Assembly: GCF_000499385.1 (NCBI RefSeq)
Contig: NW_013655180.1
Location: 123,526-187,525 of the forward strand
Direction of reading: 5' to 3'
DNA length: 64,000 bases
Source of the DNA: Eimeria necatrix
Lineage: Eukaryota; Apicomplexa; Conoidasida; Eucoccidiorida; Eimeriidae
The translations under genes were made by a program, and so were the position numbers. Below the pieces are notes generated by a model. The model did not search any database. It was not told the origin of the DNA and saw only the letters and a program-made list of their open reading frames with translations. Shown one piece after another: positions 11,787-26,700 of this stretch; within the stretch, counting starts at the first letter, position 1, and every line of letters starts with the position of its first letter.

Positions 11787-14700
11787 TTAGTCTAGAAGAA
11801 ACCGACTCAGGCTTTGGGGCCAAAAACGCACCTGTAACACAGTCTCTCTTAGCTCTGCAGATCCTGCCACGATCGAAGTGTCCTCTGGTCCACCAGAGTT
11901 GGTTGCGGACTCAGCTGCCTGCAAGAATTCTACAAGGTTTTCACTAAGCCGCTGCAGCTTTTCTTCTGCATATGCCTTGACCTCCATCTCCCACACAAGT
12001 TTTCTGAAGTCATTCTCGCCAGAATCTTGCTCTGCGGATTCGCCAGTCGTGGCTGTGCACTTTGTCGCAATGCTCTGCAGCAATCCTTGGGCACTTTGCA
12101 TATCATTCTGTTCTGCTTGTGCTAGGGCCTGCGAAAAGCGTAGTAAAGTTGAGGCCACACATAAATACATGAAGTGGAAATACTGCTAACTAATACGGCT
12201 GCATCATGTCTAAGATGCTCTCCGGAGAGAAAATTTTGCGTTTCAACGTGTGAGGAAACATATGCTAAGCACAACTTGCTTGCGATCGGAAAAGTTGACT
12301 GCACACGCCTGTAAATGTGAGCTAACGCCGTTAGAGCCTCTAGTTGCTTGCATGCTGTGCCAAACAGCATGACGGTATTTCTTTCGTACCGCTTGCTTCT
12401 CTCGAGATAGCTTAGCCTGTCTTGCAGCCCTAGAATTGCGCTTCGATGCCAGCACTTCCTTCTGCCTTTGGCGCTCCCGTTCTGTCGCACGTCGGAGTTT
12501 CTCTAAACGACGCTCTGAAGCCTGCCTAAGGTCATCCAAAGTCTTGCCTTCAGAGCCCATTGCTTCAATGAACTGCCGCAGCTTGCGAGCCTCCTCTGCT
12601 TGCCTCCTCTGCTGTCTCTGGAGATCTTTTTCTTGACCCTGTTTTCGGGCTGCAGTTTCCTGAGCCTTTGCGGACATCTTGCGCTTTTGAGCTGCAGCAT
12701 GCGACTCTTGCAGCCTTCTTTTTTCTTCCTGTTGCTTTCTCTCTCGAACCAATTTCTCCACTTCTTGAAGACGTGCAGACACAAATCTGCGGAGATCGTC
12801 ACGCTCCTGCGCTAGCCGCAATTTTTCCTGAGAAAATGGGCGAAAGGTAAAGATGGGCCTTATGGCTCACACGATTTGATGGTTAAGAAGACTTAAAAGC
12901 ATTTATGGAGTTTGCGCACGCCGTGAAGATGAGAGGCAAAAAATTATGTGGAATCAAGGGGTTACAGACTCCTAAGCAAAGTGCTGCACCTGCTTCGCGT
13001 GCTCCAGAAGAGTACTTGCAGGCGAATCATTGACGCTGGTGAACTCCCTCAGTGTGTCAATCACTGTTTGAAGATGCTCCTCTTGAAGTCTAAGGGCTTC
13101 GTCTTGCAGCGCAGCGTCTTGCGCTGCCTCCTGGATCTCCCTGACCCTAGCTTGATGCAGCTCTGATGTTTTCCGACTGGTATACGTTTTCAGTTCCGTC
13201 TTCACGGCTTCATTTTCTGTCGCAGAACCTGTGTTGTTGCTGCAGCGCAGATTCAGCACGTGCCTATTACGAAGAGACTGCATCTTTCAAAACATCAATG
13301 GCACGAGGAACTTCCACAATATGAAGAGTCCAGTCCAAGAAGAACAATGCGGCTATTCGTTTCTTTACACTGTGACTTCACTGTATTAATACGAGAAGCA
13401 CGGGTGACATAGGGGGCAGGTGATTCGTCCGCAGTGATTCATTAGATAATTTCCTTCATACTTTTCAGCACTGGCTTGTGCCTCTTGTGACTCAGCTTTT
13501 TGCTGCATCGCAGCGTTGTGCCTGTATTTCGCCTTCTCTTGCATCTGCCTGACTACAAGAGCCTTTAGATCGTCTCGATATTCTTCCTTCAACTGGTTGT
13601 GCAACCTGAAGACATCCATAGTTTCGCCGTAAATATTTGACAAGCTTATTATAAGCACAGTCACAAGCAAAATGCAGCAGCAAACTGTTTTCAGATTGTT
13701 GGCACAATCATGCAATACAAAAAGAAGCAGTCAGGGCAAGAATTATACACATGGTTGGACGCCTTACGCATATACGTTTTCTGGTGTGGGATTCATTCGA
13801 GCTGCAGCGAGTAGCTGTGCCCTTTTGTCATGTCGAGCTTTTTCTGTAAGGCTGCTGCTCAGGTCCAAAAATTCTTTTCGCGCTTCCTCCTTGCACGCTT
13901 CGAATTGCTGACGAAGTTGCCTTTGTTGCTCCTGCAGCGCAGCCTTCGCCTTTTCAAGCCGCCCTTGGATTGCTGCCTTTTGCATGTCTCTCTGGGACTG
14001 CAGATCTTTAAGCATGTCTGAAAGGGCTTCCTCCCGCTGGCGTTTCAGCTCTTCAAGCGCTTCAGGACTATCTTGGCTGGCCTCCTTAACTCTGAAGGAC
14101 ATTTCAAGATTAGCTGCTTCTGCTTGCATTGAACGATTCATTTGTGCCTCTGCCTCTCTATCTTCTTCCAGTAAGGCTTTTACTTCTTCCGCATACTCTT
14201 TACGAAGCTCTTCCGCTTTGCTGAAATGCACAATTTTCCGCATGCGGAGAGGATTGCTTTCCATTAGCAAATTGTGAAAGCCAAATTGCTGGAAGATACC
14301 TTTGAATGTGATGGAGCCTCACCTTCGAAATCCTTCCTTCATGTGCTCCAGACGAGTAGTTTGGGCTCTCTTGATTTTAGCTTCATTTGCATTCAATGCC
14401 GTACGCCCGCCTTGAATGGCTCGGCACCTTCCCAGCCATTCAGATTCAGCCAAACTAATCTCTCTCTGCGACTTTGCTATACTGTCCAATAGACTCTTGC
14501 TTCTCGCCCAGAAATCGTCATTTAACTTTACTCTTGGGGTCTCCAAAGCTATCTGCGCACCTGCTGAATTATGGCCAGCATCGATGTCCTGCAATCCCAG
14601 TAGACATCGCAGAAAAGCATTACGCAACGTAGACCTTCAGCGGTATAACAAGCCCTTTCTGCACCCAATTTCACTGAGATCAAGCGTGCTTTAGCTCCTG

Positions 14701-17700
14701 CAAACGGACGTGTCGCCTCTGGTGAGTGCCTGCTCTGCAACGCCTTTAAGGGTTCCTGCAGACGCCTTCAATAAAAAGGGAGCAATGCATAGCCTGGATG
14801 TAAACTAAAAACTTACCTGAAGGCTGTCTAGTGCTTTCGAGCCAGACGAAGCACATGAAGCTGCCCAATCTGGGCCCCTTTGTTGTTTGAGTCGGTTATC
14901 GTCTATTGTAGAGGCTTCAAATCTCTCATTTATCTGACCAGATTGCCACGTTAGAAGGTCCTCTTCCCTGTGCGCAGAAAGACAAAAATCTACTTGATAG
15001 TCAGAATTTGTGAAGCATGGAATAAACGTCAAGGGCATGCGGCAGGCCCCGAAATGTGCACGTAACGTACCAGTCACTGCGGAAGCGGGAGAAGGCAAAA
15101 CGCATTCTCTCTTGGGTTCCTTCATCTACGTGGGGTGCTGTTGCATCATGCCACAACATCTCTTCCGTTTCACGAGCCCATGTGTCCTACAACGCAGTGG
15201 CAGCACCCTTCAAACATAGTTGCAGGTATATCTCCTACCAGGGACGCCCACCTGCACAGTTCTACGCTAGAGCAGTCAGAAGAAATGCAGCGTCGCACTC
15301 CAATATTACATCTTGGAGCGACTTAAGCCATGTTTCAATGTAACGACTTACGACTGCTATACGATTCTCTTGGAACTGGCCTTGAGCGTCTAATATATTC
15401 TCTCGAGCCCGTTTGCAAGCTTCTTGATGTTGCTGGAACGCTGCCCACAAGGCATCTGAGCTACGATGAAATTCCTCATCGCAAGAGGACTTCAGTATGG
15501 CAGTCCTCTCCATCAGTCTTTCCTTGAACTGCTTCATTTTTTCATTTTCATCAACTACCGCAAGTGATTCCACTTCCGCGCTTTCCTTTTCTTCTGCAGC
15601 AGCATCATGGAAGTATTGCTGGGCTGCTGCCTCTAAGCAGCTCACAGCCACACGTACAGCGTGTTGCTCTCCAATGGCTTGCAGCGTGCCTTGCGTGCTG
15701 GCATCTATGTCGGCTTCGCCTTTCAAGGCGCGGAGCCATAGTTCGCGTTGCTCCGACAGTGCACACTTGGCTTCGTTTGTTGCTTCTTTCATTGTCGCCT
15801 CTTGTTCGCGCCTTAGCTCATCCATTCGTGCCAAGTTTTCTTTGAGACTCTGCCCCTGAAACTCACGAGACTTGTCCATCATCGCCTCAACTGCAGCTTC
15901 CATTTCCTGTTTTCTTTCCTTTAAACCACGTTGAAGCTGCGCGGAGCCACTGCCTGCTTCGCCTTCCTCCAACTTTGCAGAGGCAAGTTCCTCTTGGATC
16001 TTGAGCTCAACATCAAAAAGCCTGTTGGAATGAAGCAAGCACATGGCCACTTCAAATCCGCATCGGGTCAAATACCGCACCAGTAAAGAAACTGGAGGCT
16101 TTATGACCGAAGAAACTCTTGACGGCTCTTAAGGGATCTAAGCTTTATTCAAGCGAGAACAACCCAAGGGCCCTTTAATTCTTTTCAGCCGCTCTTTGTT
16201 ATACGAATGGGCTTGTTAAGAAGACGAATGCGCGACCTCAAATGCGTTACCGTTGTAAGTCAGGTTACATCTACAAATGGGCTTGTAAAAAAGACGAATG
16301 CGCGATCTCAAATGCGTGACCGTTGTAAATCAGGTTACAGCTTTCTCTACGAATGAAAGTCTATTTACAGTAGAGGGCAAAAACAAACCTTTCCTGGTTC
16401 GCAGCTGCACGTGACCAAGATGCTATAATAGTATTTAGCAGCAGTTTCCTCTCCTCCTCCGCGCTTCTCCAGAATTGTTTAATTCTCCGGAGCACCAAAC
16501 TTCCAAATACATCTGCTTGTGCCTTTCGCAAGTCATCTTCGAGTTTTTGACGCTTATGAGTTGCTTCCATTCTGCAAAAGAAGGGGAATAAGTAAGCGTG
16601 TCTCAGGTAAGAGTGGAGGACAAGCTGACATTAAAAAATTCCAAATGCAGCTTATTGCCGCATTAACAACCCCTCCACACTACGCTCCACTGCTGCACAA
16701 AACAGCTTAAATCTTCTTAAAACGTCCTACAAGCTTTCATAGGCACTCGTTGCTTCCCGCTCAAATTGGTCGATGCGCTCAGCCTTGCTGGTGAACTGTT
16801 CCCTGGTAATTCGCTGAATGTTAAGGTCAAGTGAAGAAGCAAGCGATGCCTTTTGCTGCCTATACTCGGACTCTTCCAGTTCCCCCGCCTTTGCCTGACG
16901 GCGGAGTGTTTGAGCCTGCGTTCGGATCTCGGACTGAAGCGCCTCAGTCCAGCCGTTCACAGCAGCCTGCGTAACGGAATGGGCATAGCGCATCTCTGGA
17001 GATTTTGGCTGCATCAAAAACGAATAAACTTTTAAAAGATTGCTGACAGTGAAGGGACGGAGAAGCGGAATCAAGAAGTTAGTCAAATTCGTGACTAAAG
17101 TAACAGTGTAAAGCTAACAAAAATAAGGAACGTGTCTCTAGTACCTGGAAGAATTCCTCTTCGGCAGCCTTTTTATTCTGTATTGCGAGTTGTGTGCAAA
17201 GAAGCAGCAGCTGTCGTTCTAGACTGTGGACACTTGTCATGTACTCTGCCTCTCCACGCGATTTCTGGTCAAGAAGCACTGCAACTAAGGCTTCGCGTTG
17301 CTGCTCTTGGCCATCAGCAGCAGCTTGTTCACGACAAGCGACCTCACCTGTGCACATCGGCGGGCTCCACTGCGTTTCTGTGTGTGCGTGTGCTTGTGTG
17401 CGTGTATGTGTGTGTGTGCTCTGTTTGTGTCTATGTGTGCACACACAGACATAGAAGCGTAAAAAATTCTGTGCCACTTCTCGTATGTATGGCTTGATGA
17501 GCTTACTCAATTGCTTGTGCAGAGCTTCTGTTGTTATTTTCAGAGCCTGTTTGAAGTGCGCTCTGCATTCATTACTGTATGAATGCAGCGCTCTAACCGC
17601 TTTTTGCTTGTTACTCCGACTTTCTGCTGAAGGCAATTGAGCTGCGGCAGCTAAACTAGTTAGCCGGCTCAAGTGACCTTGTAGAAGCACGTCTTCTCTG

Positions 17701-20700
17701 TCAATGAGGCTTTGGAGTGCTATTGCCACTTCGGCATCAACTGCTGCAGAATATTGTTTACGACATGAATTCAGAATATCTTCTTCTCTCTTCCTGTACT
17801 CTGCAAACCGCTCCTTCATGCTTTCTTTGGCGTCTCTACCGGAAGCGAGTAGCTTGCAGCCTTCGGCAAGCAAGTTGTGAGCCTCCTGTAGCAATTGCAA
17901 TTTTTCTTGTGCAAGAGCGTCAGCAGCGCCGTCAGTTTGCGTTTTTTGAGCCTTTAGAGTTGGAATAGATGCTTTGAACATTCGCTCAGAGGCAGAGAAT
18001 ACTTGAAATCGATCAGAAGCCTGGGTGATGAAGCGTTCAGCATAGACTGTTGCGTGTAGCAGTCGAAGATGCAACATGGTAGACTCTCCGATGTTTGCAG
18101 GAATCAATAGTTTTCTAGTGATTATGCCATGCTCCCCTTCTTCAGAATCCTCGAAATCGTTCCCAGAGGCGGCGGCACTTATAAAAAGATCGGTGGACCT
18201 TAATTCTCCTAGCAAGCGATTGATATTTTCCATCATGGGAGCCATCAACCCCCTCAATCGATCACGATGCTGTACGCATAACAGATACCCCCAGCTGCAG
18301 CCATACTCATAAAATAGTCGTTTTTGGTGCTGTCACATGAGCCATTTATACTGGTAGCCAAAAGGAAAGCTAAGAGCAGGAACAGCCATGCACAAAAGCC
18401 AGGCGCCGAACTTGATACCTGCGCAAAAGGTATAAGCTGCAAGAGCTTCATTGTGGTGGCTGCGCGCATTAAAGTAGTAAAATATCGATTTTTGCATACC
18501 TGTAGCCTCTGTTTCACAGGTGCCAGAGTTGTTAAAATTTCTTTTTGAAGCCGGCTGATTTCAACTGCTAGATCTTTTGTTGTTTCATGGTATTCGTGGC
18601 TAGCCATGGAAGAAAACGAATTCAGCTGCAGTGAGAGTTCGTGGAGCACGCCGAAAGCATTTTCAAAGGCTTGTGGCTGAAGTGTTCCTCGAGGTATCTC
18701 GGCAAGCATACTTTCTAGCTGTTCAGGCTGCAAAGCAAGCACTTTGTTGTTTTCTTGCTTGCACAGCCTCTGCTCGATCAGGTCTGCTAGCAACGACTCT
18801 AGACGCCTCCGCATTGTTAGAGCTGCGCTTCTGTTGCCGAGGACAAGGTCTTTACGTTCGCTTATATCTTTCCGATCTAGCGCTTGCCGCTTCTTGTACT
18901 GGCTTCGACGTGCGGCGGAAATACTCACGAGCAGCAGGACCAGCACAACTAATAGACAGGCAAATGTCAACAGCGATATTGTGAGGTCAGGCTCCACATT
19001 AAGTACTTGCTGAAGTTGCACTCCAATACGCGCGAGAGACGAATGAGTTGCTGTTTCAGGAAACCTGAAGAGTGCAGCAGCGTTTGAGGAACGGGTTGCG
19101 GCAGAGACAAATCGGCTGATGTGCAAGCGTGAATCTGTGCCCATGCATATGTTCGCACTAACCTTGTTCCAGTAGCGCACTGAATTCCCTCTCCAACGAC
19201 GGAGAAAATTGCTTGAGGGCTGCTGTCTTCGCTGGTCCCAAAAGCGAAGACTCCTTCAACAGTGAAGGTGTATACGAAGTACTGTGACAGCAAATTACGC
19301 AAACAAATTGCAATTCACACGCTTGATAAGTGCACACATAAGAGAGAGATGAATGGGTTTTGACAGCTCCAAAACACTTCTTTTTCTACGAAAAATATTC
19401 GGCGGCTGTAGCATGCTAATGCAGCGATGAGTTCACTAATGTATTGTTTGCCCTTGCTTGTAGCTGACAGACAAAGTCCAGTGATGATGTTATGAAAACG
19501 TGAATTTCGAGCATCACATTCAAGGCCCATCATCTTAACGTGCAGAAGATGGCGATGTGAGAGAATTTCCCCGGCAAAAACTGTGCTTACTTCCAAGCTG
19601 GACGACGTGCTTCTCGTGTTTCTTAAGCTCCGGGACATATCGCGAGACCCCATAGCAGAAGCTAACTGAAGAAATGCCGAAATGTCAATCTCCGTATTAG
19701 TGTTTAGCAGGGAATCCTTCAGAAAAATTGGGTAGACACCTTCACCCACCCACCAGGCAACACTGTCATAGAGCTGTAAGCATTGAACAGGGGCCTTGAC
19801 TGTTAAAGAAGTAGCTTCCGCGGAAAGGTGTCGAAGTGCGCCTTCGGTAGTAGTGCGGGTCGCCAAATACCGATGTGATAGATTCAGTTCGTCTTTCAAG
19901 CCTATAGTGCAGCAGGAACATGCATCCAAAGCAGAGCTCTTGCGAATACTATGGGCAAGGTGACGGGCTCGGCACGGTTGAGCATCTGTAATGGAGTGAC
20001 AAATGGTGCCACACTCTATCGAAACACAATATAAGGGACCTGTTCAGTACTCGATTAAGGCCTGTAGTCATACTTTGAGGAACACTTAAACGTCCCAAAA
20101 TTCCTTCGCTTGTGGCATCATAGAAGTGGATGGCACAGTCAGTGTTAATGTCCTTGCGACATCCTATTTTCCCGAGTACCCTCCCATTGGCCGAAAAGTC
20201 AGCAAACGAAAGCCGTGTAACGAGGCCGTTAGCCTCACTACTAAAGACTAAATCTCCATCTTCATAATGTGCACGGAGTGCTTCTCGCCTAAACGTAAAA
20301 GAGAAGGACTGCGAACTAGGCATTAAAAGGCCTGACCTGAAAAATGTGTTGATGGGTGCGGTAATTCGTTGAGACCGCGAAAATCGCATGACCGCACGTT
20401 TCAAGCCCTACCTGCATTCTTCGTCACAAAGCGCATTAGTTTCTACTGCGGGTAGACAAATACATTGCCCTGAAAGGTGCAGGAAGCGACCTTTGCCGTC
20501 TGGGCAGACTGATTCGCAGTCCAGTGGGTCCACGCAAAGCCCGTCTTTGTCACGTAGTTCAGTTTGTGAAGTAGCGAGCTGCGCAATTTGAGACCCCGCG
20601 CAGTTTTGTCTCACTATCGGCTGACAGTCTAGAGAAGAGTCAAGATTAGAGAAGGAAGTTCCTGCGACGTCGTAGCTTTCGTATCCGCCTTCGCAAATGC

Positions 20701-23700
20701 AAGAACCTTGGCTGGGTTGGAACCATCGGTGCTCCCCCAAACAAGTGCAAGTGGTTTGTCCTGCACTAGCTGTCGATGTTGAACCACAGGCGAAACACCC
20801 TGTTTGTCCAGGGCTATCTGAGTATGTGTCAGGGTCACATGGCTTGCAGGCTTCCAGTAAATTGGCACCCGCCTTTTGGTCATTGTACGTCCCAGCAGGG
20901 CAAGGCTTTGGAGCAGAGCTCCCAGCCGGACAGTAGTATCCAGGCGGGCAAGGTTCGCCATGATCAACATCTGGAAGCTGTGGGGTGCTTGTGGCAGTCC
21001 CTCCGTAGCAGAGATATCCAGCAGGGCACGGATCACACACTGACGCACCAGAAGAAGGAGCATGGGTCCCCTGCATCGAGCAGCAACAGATATGTATTTC
21101 CTGGCTTAACTTTAGCTAAATTGATTTTAAGCTCGCAGAAATTATTTCCGGCGCGAGTGAAGCACAAAACGTTCGACGTGAAGGCAGTAGGCCACGGTTT
21201 CTTTGGATTTTTAAATATATTTGCACCATTAGCAAGTCACTGGCGGCTCTTAATGACTCACAGCTGGACATTCCTCACAGCATGCTTCGATGGACTGTGT
21301 TTGGGTGCATTCATCAGAGCTAGCTCGGTATGTGCCTGCCGGACATAACAACGGCTCTTTTGCTCCTTCCGGACAAATTGCCTCTTCCGCGCAGAGCTCG
21401 GGATGCGGAGATGCTTCCGGACAGTAATAGCCGCTGGGGCATGACAGAGGAGACTCTACAGCTGCAGGGCAGTAGCTGCCAGAAGGACAAGGGAGCTGCT
21501 GTGAGGAACCTTGCTCACAAAGCTGCCCCGCCGGGCATGGTGATGGCGGAGCGTCTGCACCTTCGCAGAAGTACCCTGAACGTTCGGCGGGTAAAACAAA
21601 CAAGGCAGCGCTAAAACTTGACGAACATCCATTGAATATAGTACTTCACTACCCAAAAAAGCAGAGATCAGCTTCAGTTCAGACACGGAGAGATGAAAGA
21701 AGCAACATTGCGCTAACAAATGAAACAAGTGGCATAGTCGAGAACAAGACGTGCCTGATGGGCATTCCTGGCATTCTTCAGCCAGTGTAGCTTTGCTTGT
21801 GACGCCATATGTGCCAGGTGCACATGGCGATGCAATGGCAGATCCCTCGGGGCAGAAGTACCCAATGGGGCAAGGCCACTGAGAATAGTCTGCTGTTCCT
21901 GCGGTACAGACGTACCCAGCAGGGCACGTCTCGCACCTCTCTGCAGATTCGGCTTGTGGAAGCAGGTTATAAGTACCTGCAGGGCATGATACTGGACTTA
22001 CGCTCCCAGCGGGGCAGTATTTCCCAGCTGGACACTCAAGCACTTCCTGAAGATGCATGAAGAGATAACACATGAAACCGCCTAAGCAGTAGCTAGCTAG
22101 CTGTCTCTCACATTTTTGTTAAGGATCATGCACACGTTCCAGAAAAAGACGTGCAGATATTAGCAACAATGGAAATAGATGCAAAGAAGTGCGTTGTCTT
22201 TCTCTTGTGCTTGAGGGCCTACAGACGAATTCAAGCTGCAGTACCATCCTGCACTGCAAGGCAAGCAGTCCAGTGCTGTCTTTCCGCCTTCCTGTACAGT
22301 TGAGGTGCCTCGTTGGCAAGCTGTGGGAGTTGTCGCACCCTCATGACAGAAGTGCCCTAGGGGACAAGGCCCACCAATTTGCACAGCTGCTGGCGCGTAC
22401 AGATTCTGCCATAGTGCAGGTGATGTTGACGGCCCCACGCCAGCCAGGCAGAGGAATCCCTCTTTGCAAGTACTGACCGCACGCAATCCGTCGCATGCTT
22501 GCCCAGAGCCACACTCAATGCACTGAAATAGCACACACACGCTGAGATGATCCACACTGTTCAGAAGCAGTCCCTTTGCACATATTCCAGTTTGACACCT
22601 CCAATGTTAGACAATAAACATATAGAAATCTCAAAACCTTTTGCTTGCTTTAACAGTGTCTATTTTGGGCCATAAGAACACATAAGCCTCGGCAGATAGT
22701 GCTTGCGTGCCTGTCCTGCTTCTGAAAGGCCGGTAATCGTCGACTTCGTTCCACCTGGACATAGTGTGGGCTCCTTCCCGAGCTCGCAGTAGTAGCCTGC
22801 TGGACAGATTTCTGGTTCCACCGCTCCTTCGCTGCACGTAAATCCCGCTGGACATTGTAAACATTCACTTGAACCTGAAAACAGCCAGACGCCCTACAAT
22901 CATGTAGGTGTTGTGAAGTCTGTTGTCAATAAAGTGGAGCTACGTTCGCTAGGCGTGTCGACGAATTGTGAGGAAGGCCTTTTCGCACCTTGGTGAGCGA
23001 TAAATGTGTTGGCGGGGCAAGGCTTTGGTTGTTCAGAGCCTGATGTATGGAAACCGCAGTTTGGATCTTGCTACAGCGTCGAAATGCTTCGATACCATCC
23101 GGCTACTTATCGCGCGTTTTCCAAGCAGTGGAAAAAAATAGACGCAGGCGAGAAGCATTGCCTCAGCATTAGGAAACTATGGCTTTTCTACAGCTTGAAT
23201 TGCCGTGTATGACATTTTGTTATAGACTTTGTAGCTCTGCATACCTTCTGGACAGTAGTTGCCTACAGGGCAGAGGTCGCCAGCTGCTTCCTGAATGGGA
23301 GATGGCGACGAAGACCCTTCCTTACAATAAAATCCTGTAGTTGGGCATCAGAATGTTTGTTTCAATTCCCAAGTTTTAGTACGCAAAGTCAGAAACATAG
23401 CGCCCGGCGGGGTTGCTTTGATGCCATAATGGGCAATACGTGAAACAAAGGTTAGGGCTGCATCTGGCATTATGCTGACCTCTATCTAACACCGGAACTT
23501 TTTCTGATAAGCCGCCTTGTATCAGAGCTCTGTTGAACTTGCCTGGACTGCAATAACCTTCTGGCTCGCTCAGACCCCAGCTGCCGCAAAACATTCCCGC
23601 TGTGCAAGGCTGACATTCATCGATATCTTGAGCCCCCCAGCTTGAGTAAAATGTTCCTGGAGGACAGCTTTGAGGAGCTCCCTGCAGCAACGTCAAATGT

Positions 23701-26700
23701 AGGCAGTACAAATAACGAAACGGGCTCAAATAACGCGAAGTGCAGCCTCCCACTCCTTACTGTCATCTGCAAAGCAGTATAGCTTCTGCACAAAGCTCGC
23801 TGCTCACGCTTCCTTGAGGACAGTAGTGTCCTGGAGGGCACTTGCCGCTGGCATTGGGCCAGTCCTCTACATCTGGTGCTTGCTCTGTTGAGCCTGCCTG
23901 GCAGTAGTACCCAGCTGCGCAATCCCCTGAAGGTTCTTTCGAGCCCTCTTGGTCACAGTATTTGCCTAAAAGATGTCTCACGCAGTTTGTTTGCTCTAGC
24001 GGATAAACGTCTTCAGCACCAGAAGCATTCTGTATGTTGGACGTTGTTACTCAATGTTACAGTCCCTTGCGCTACTGCAGCACCACTTGTGTTGCTTCGT
24101 GAATTCATGTGTCCGCACTAGGACACAGATGGACTCGCCTGGAGGACATAAGGAGCACTCTGATATATCTTGCAGACCTTCGGCTATGCCGAGAGTGCCG
24201 ACAGGACAGTTAGTAGCATCGATGGACCCTTCAGGACAAACCTTGCCTTCAGGGCACGGCGTGCTTATTCCAGTTTCATCTCCTGCAAAAAGCAACATTG
24301 ATCCCGGAAGCGAAAAAGACGCCTCAGGCATGCCTCATCCTGAAAGCAGAGCTTGTCCGGGAAGACCTAGCAAAGCCAAATATTGAATTGTTGATATTAT
24401 ATGGAAATATACAGGTCTGCGATGTGGTTTAAAGTGCACAAAGTAGCGGGAAAGCAAAACATGCGTCAGCCGATGCACTACTGTGATTTGCAAGGCTTCA
24501 TCACGGAAACAGCTTGCCTGGATTGCTACAGACGAACCCTGCAGGGCATTTTTTGCATTCTGCAAGCCCCTGAGACCCAAAATGAGCAAAATAATATCCC
24601 TGCTTTGCTGCTGCTAATCTCTTGCTTTAATTATAGGCCGACGATGAGATGATATGGCGTGCTGGCCTGGTGCGAAGTGTCGCGATTGAAAAATACGCTA
24701 ATGTTAAGGAAACTAGTCCTACCTGAGAATCCGCATAGGTCCCTGGCTCACAAGGAATCGCCTTTGCGCCGCCGTCGCAGTAGTGGCCAAGTGGGCACAT
24801 GCCACCAGTCTTATTGTCTATGGGTCTGGGAACAGATGCCCCTCCAGTGCAATAAAAACCGGCGTCACAAGGAAACTGCCCTCCACCAGGAGGACAGAAA
24901 GAGCCAGCAGGGCACGGCGAGCAATCGTTATCCGACGTTGCTCCCTCCTTGCTCCCTGTTGTGCCTAAGGGGCACCCTAAAGGCGTGCTAGACCCCGAAG
25001 GACAATAGTACCCTATTGGACACTTTGATCCTGGAAGGCAGGCTGTCATGTCATCCCCTGAGCATGATACCTCTGTGGGAGTAACTGATGGTGCCCCTAG
25101 TCTGCAGTAGTAGCCCTCTTGACAATCTTGCATTGAGGTAGCCGACGTAGAAGCCTCGGTTGGGCATGCTTTCCCTGGAGGACTGTGCATGCACCCCACA
25201 GCCGCAGAGCAGTTTGGATCCGGGCAACCGACTATTTGAGTAAATGCTTCCCGTTAAAACCTACTATCTTGACGGTAAGTATTTTTTGAGTACGCGACGC
25301 CTTTATGAGGCTTCACTCTGCATTACCATGGCTTGCATGCAGTGGATGCTGAAGCGCCTTTGTTTTCAAGATATGTTCCAGCAGGGCAGGCCGTCTTTAT
25401 GCCGTCAGCACAAAAGTATCCTGCCGGGCACTCCTCAAGTTCTGAAGTGCCCTCTTGATCGCAGACAAATCCTGATCACCATGTAAGAGAAATAGTGACA
25501 GAGCAGCGCGTTTGCACGGATTTGCCAAGGCAGTAAAGACTCTCTGTGCTCCCTACATCTCCTTTTGTTACCTGGTGGACAAGGCTCGCAAGTTACCGCT
25601 CCTACCGCAGGCTGATAAGTCCTGCAGATGAACCAAAACAAGCGTTTAGACCTTCAAGAGGCTTGAAGTCCAGCGAATCGTGAAATGGCCCGGCCCACTC
25701 TAGCTTCTCACACAGTACTACCCAGAAGGTTGTTGGCCACCAGTGAAGACCAATGATATCATTGCATAGGAGCCTTTAAAGTTGTCTTCTGAAGTGCTCC
25801 ATATGTACCGTGAAAATCTACTAATCATTAACAATTCGGGCTTACCCTATCGGGCACTTTACAGGGGCTGCGTCGTTGCTTGTGCACTTGTGGCCGACCG
25901 GGCAGGGAATGCCAAACTTTGTCTTTCACATGGGACAAGCAAACCAGATACTTAGGCAACACTGACGGATTTCCCTTTTCCGAAGTCCACATAAGTGCGA
26001 AGAAAATGGCCTCTTGCAAAGTGATTGTTTTAGCTGAGCTACGTACTCGCGACCCTTTCTTGCAGTAGCGGCCGTCGAGACACTTTTCGTCCGTCACCTC
26101 CGTTGCTCCAAGAAGTGAACAAACAGCTCCCTCCGGGCATGGCTCGCAATCTTCGAAGGAAGTTCCTCCGGAGCTTTTTCGCACAGTTCCTGGATACAAG
26201 CAGACAGTTGAACAGGCCGCATTACATTAGCTTCAAAGCCTGTATAGATATTGAGAATTCGTCGGATGCTCACGCTGACTACTAAACCCGATATGCGAAA
26301 AATTCATGGCTATGAAGCCTCTGTCCAAAATGAAGCCGTGTGACGGAGCTCACCCGCTGGGCACTTATACGGGAACGCTGATCCTTGAGGGCATACCGAG
26401 CCAGGCGGGCAGATCCCTTGCTTGACGTTCGAGGGACACTCAAGAGGGTTAAACACTGAACTGGACTGCCCGTCTGTTGCCCCATGAGCACAAAAGTGTC
26501 CCGCAACGCAGTCGCCCTTAGGAGCATTTGCCTTCTCATCGGAACAGTATTTGCCGCCTGGGCAAGGTGTAGGAGAAAAAGATCCCTCTGGACAAAAGGA
26601 ACCTGGTGAGCATGGACCGCCACCCTCCGTCCATTCATCTTCTGGCGTCGCAGTAGACGCCCCAGAAACACAGAAGTGGCCTGCTGCGCATTTTGTATCC

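Larger units (their letters stand above)
11787..18251 (-). other. Cytosolic coiled-coil tail of the giant protein
   Basis: About 14 exons encode some 1,500 residues rich in Glu, Lys, Arg, Gln, Ala and Leu with heptad-like spacing, for example EELRKEYAEEVKALLEED and RRLQESHAAAQKRK. Donor and acceptor phases agree across most junctions, such as 15071-15186 to 14817-14967. The exon at about 12.25-12.83 kb is the most charged and resembles a long single helix. No kinase or other enzyme motif was seen. A tail of this kind would link a membrane to cytoskeleton or another organelle; partner unknown. Confidence 0.75.

Noticed and set aside
17349..17452. His/Thr and Cys/Val repeat peptide inside the giant protein
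   Set aside because: It comes from a TG microsatellite between a GT donor and an AG acceptor, so it is intron even though it remains in frame.
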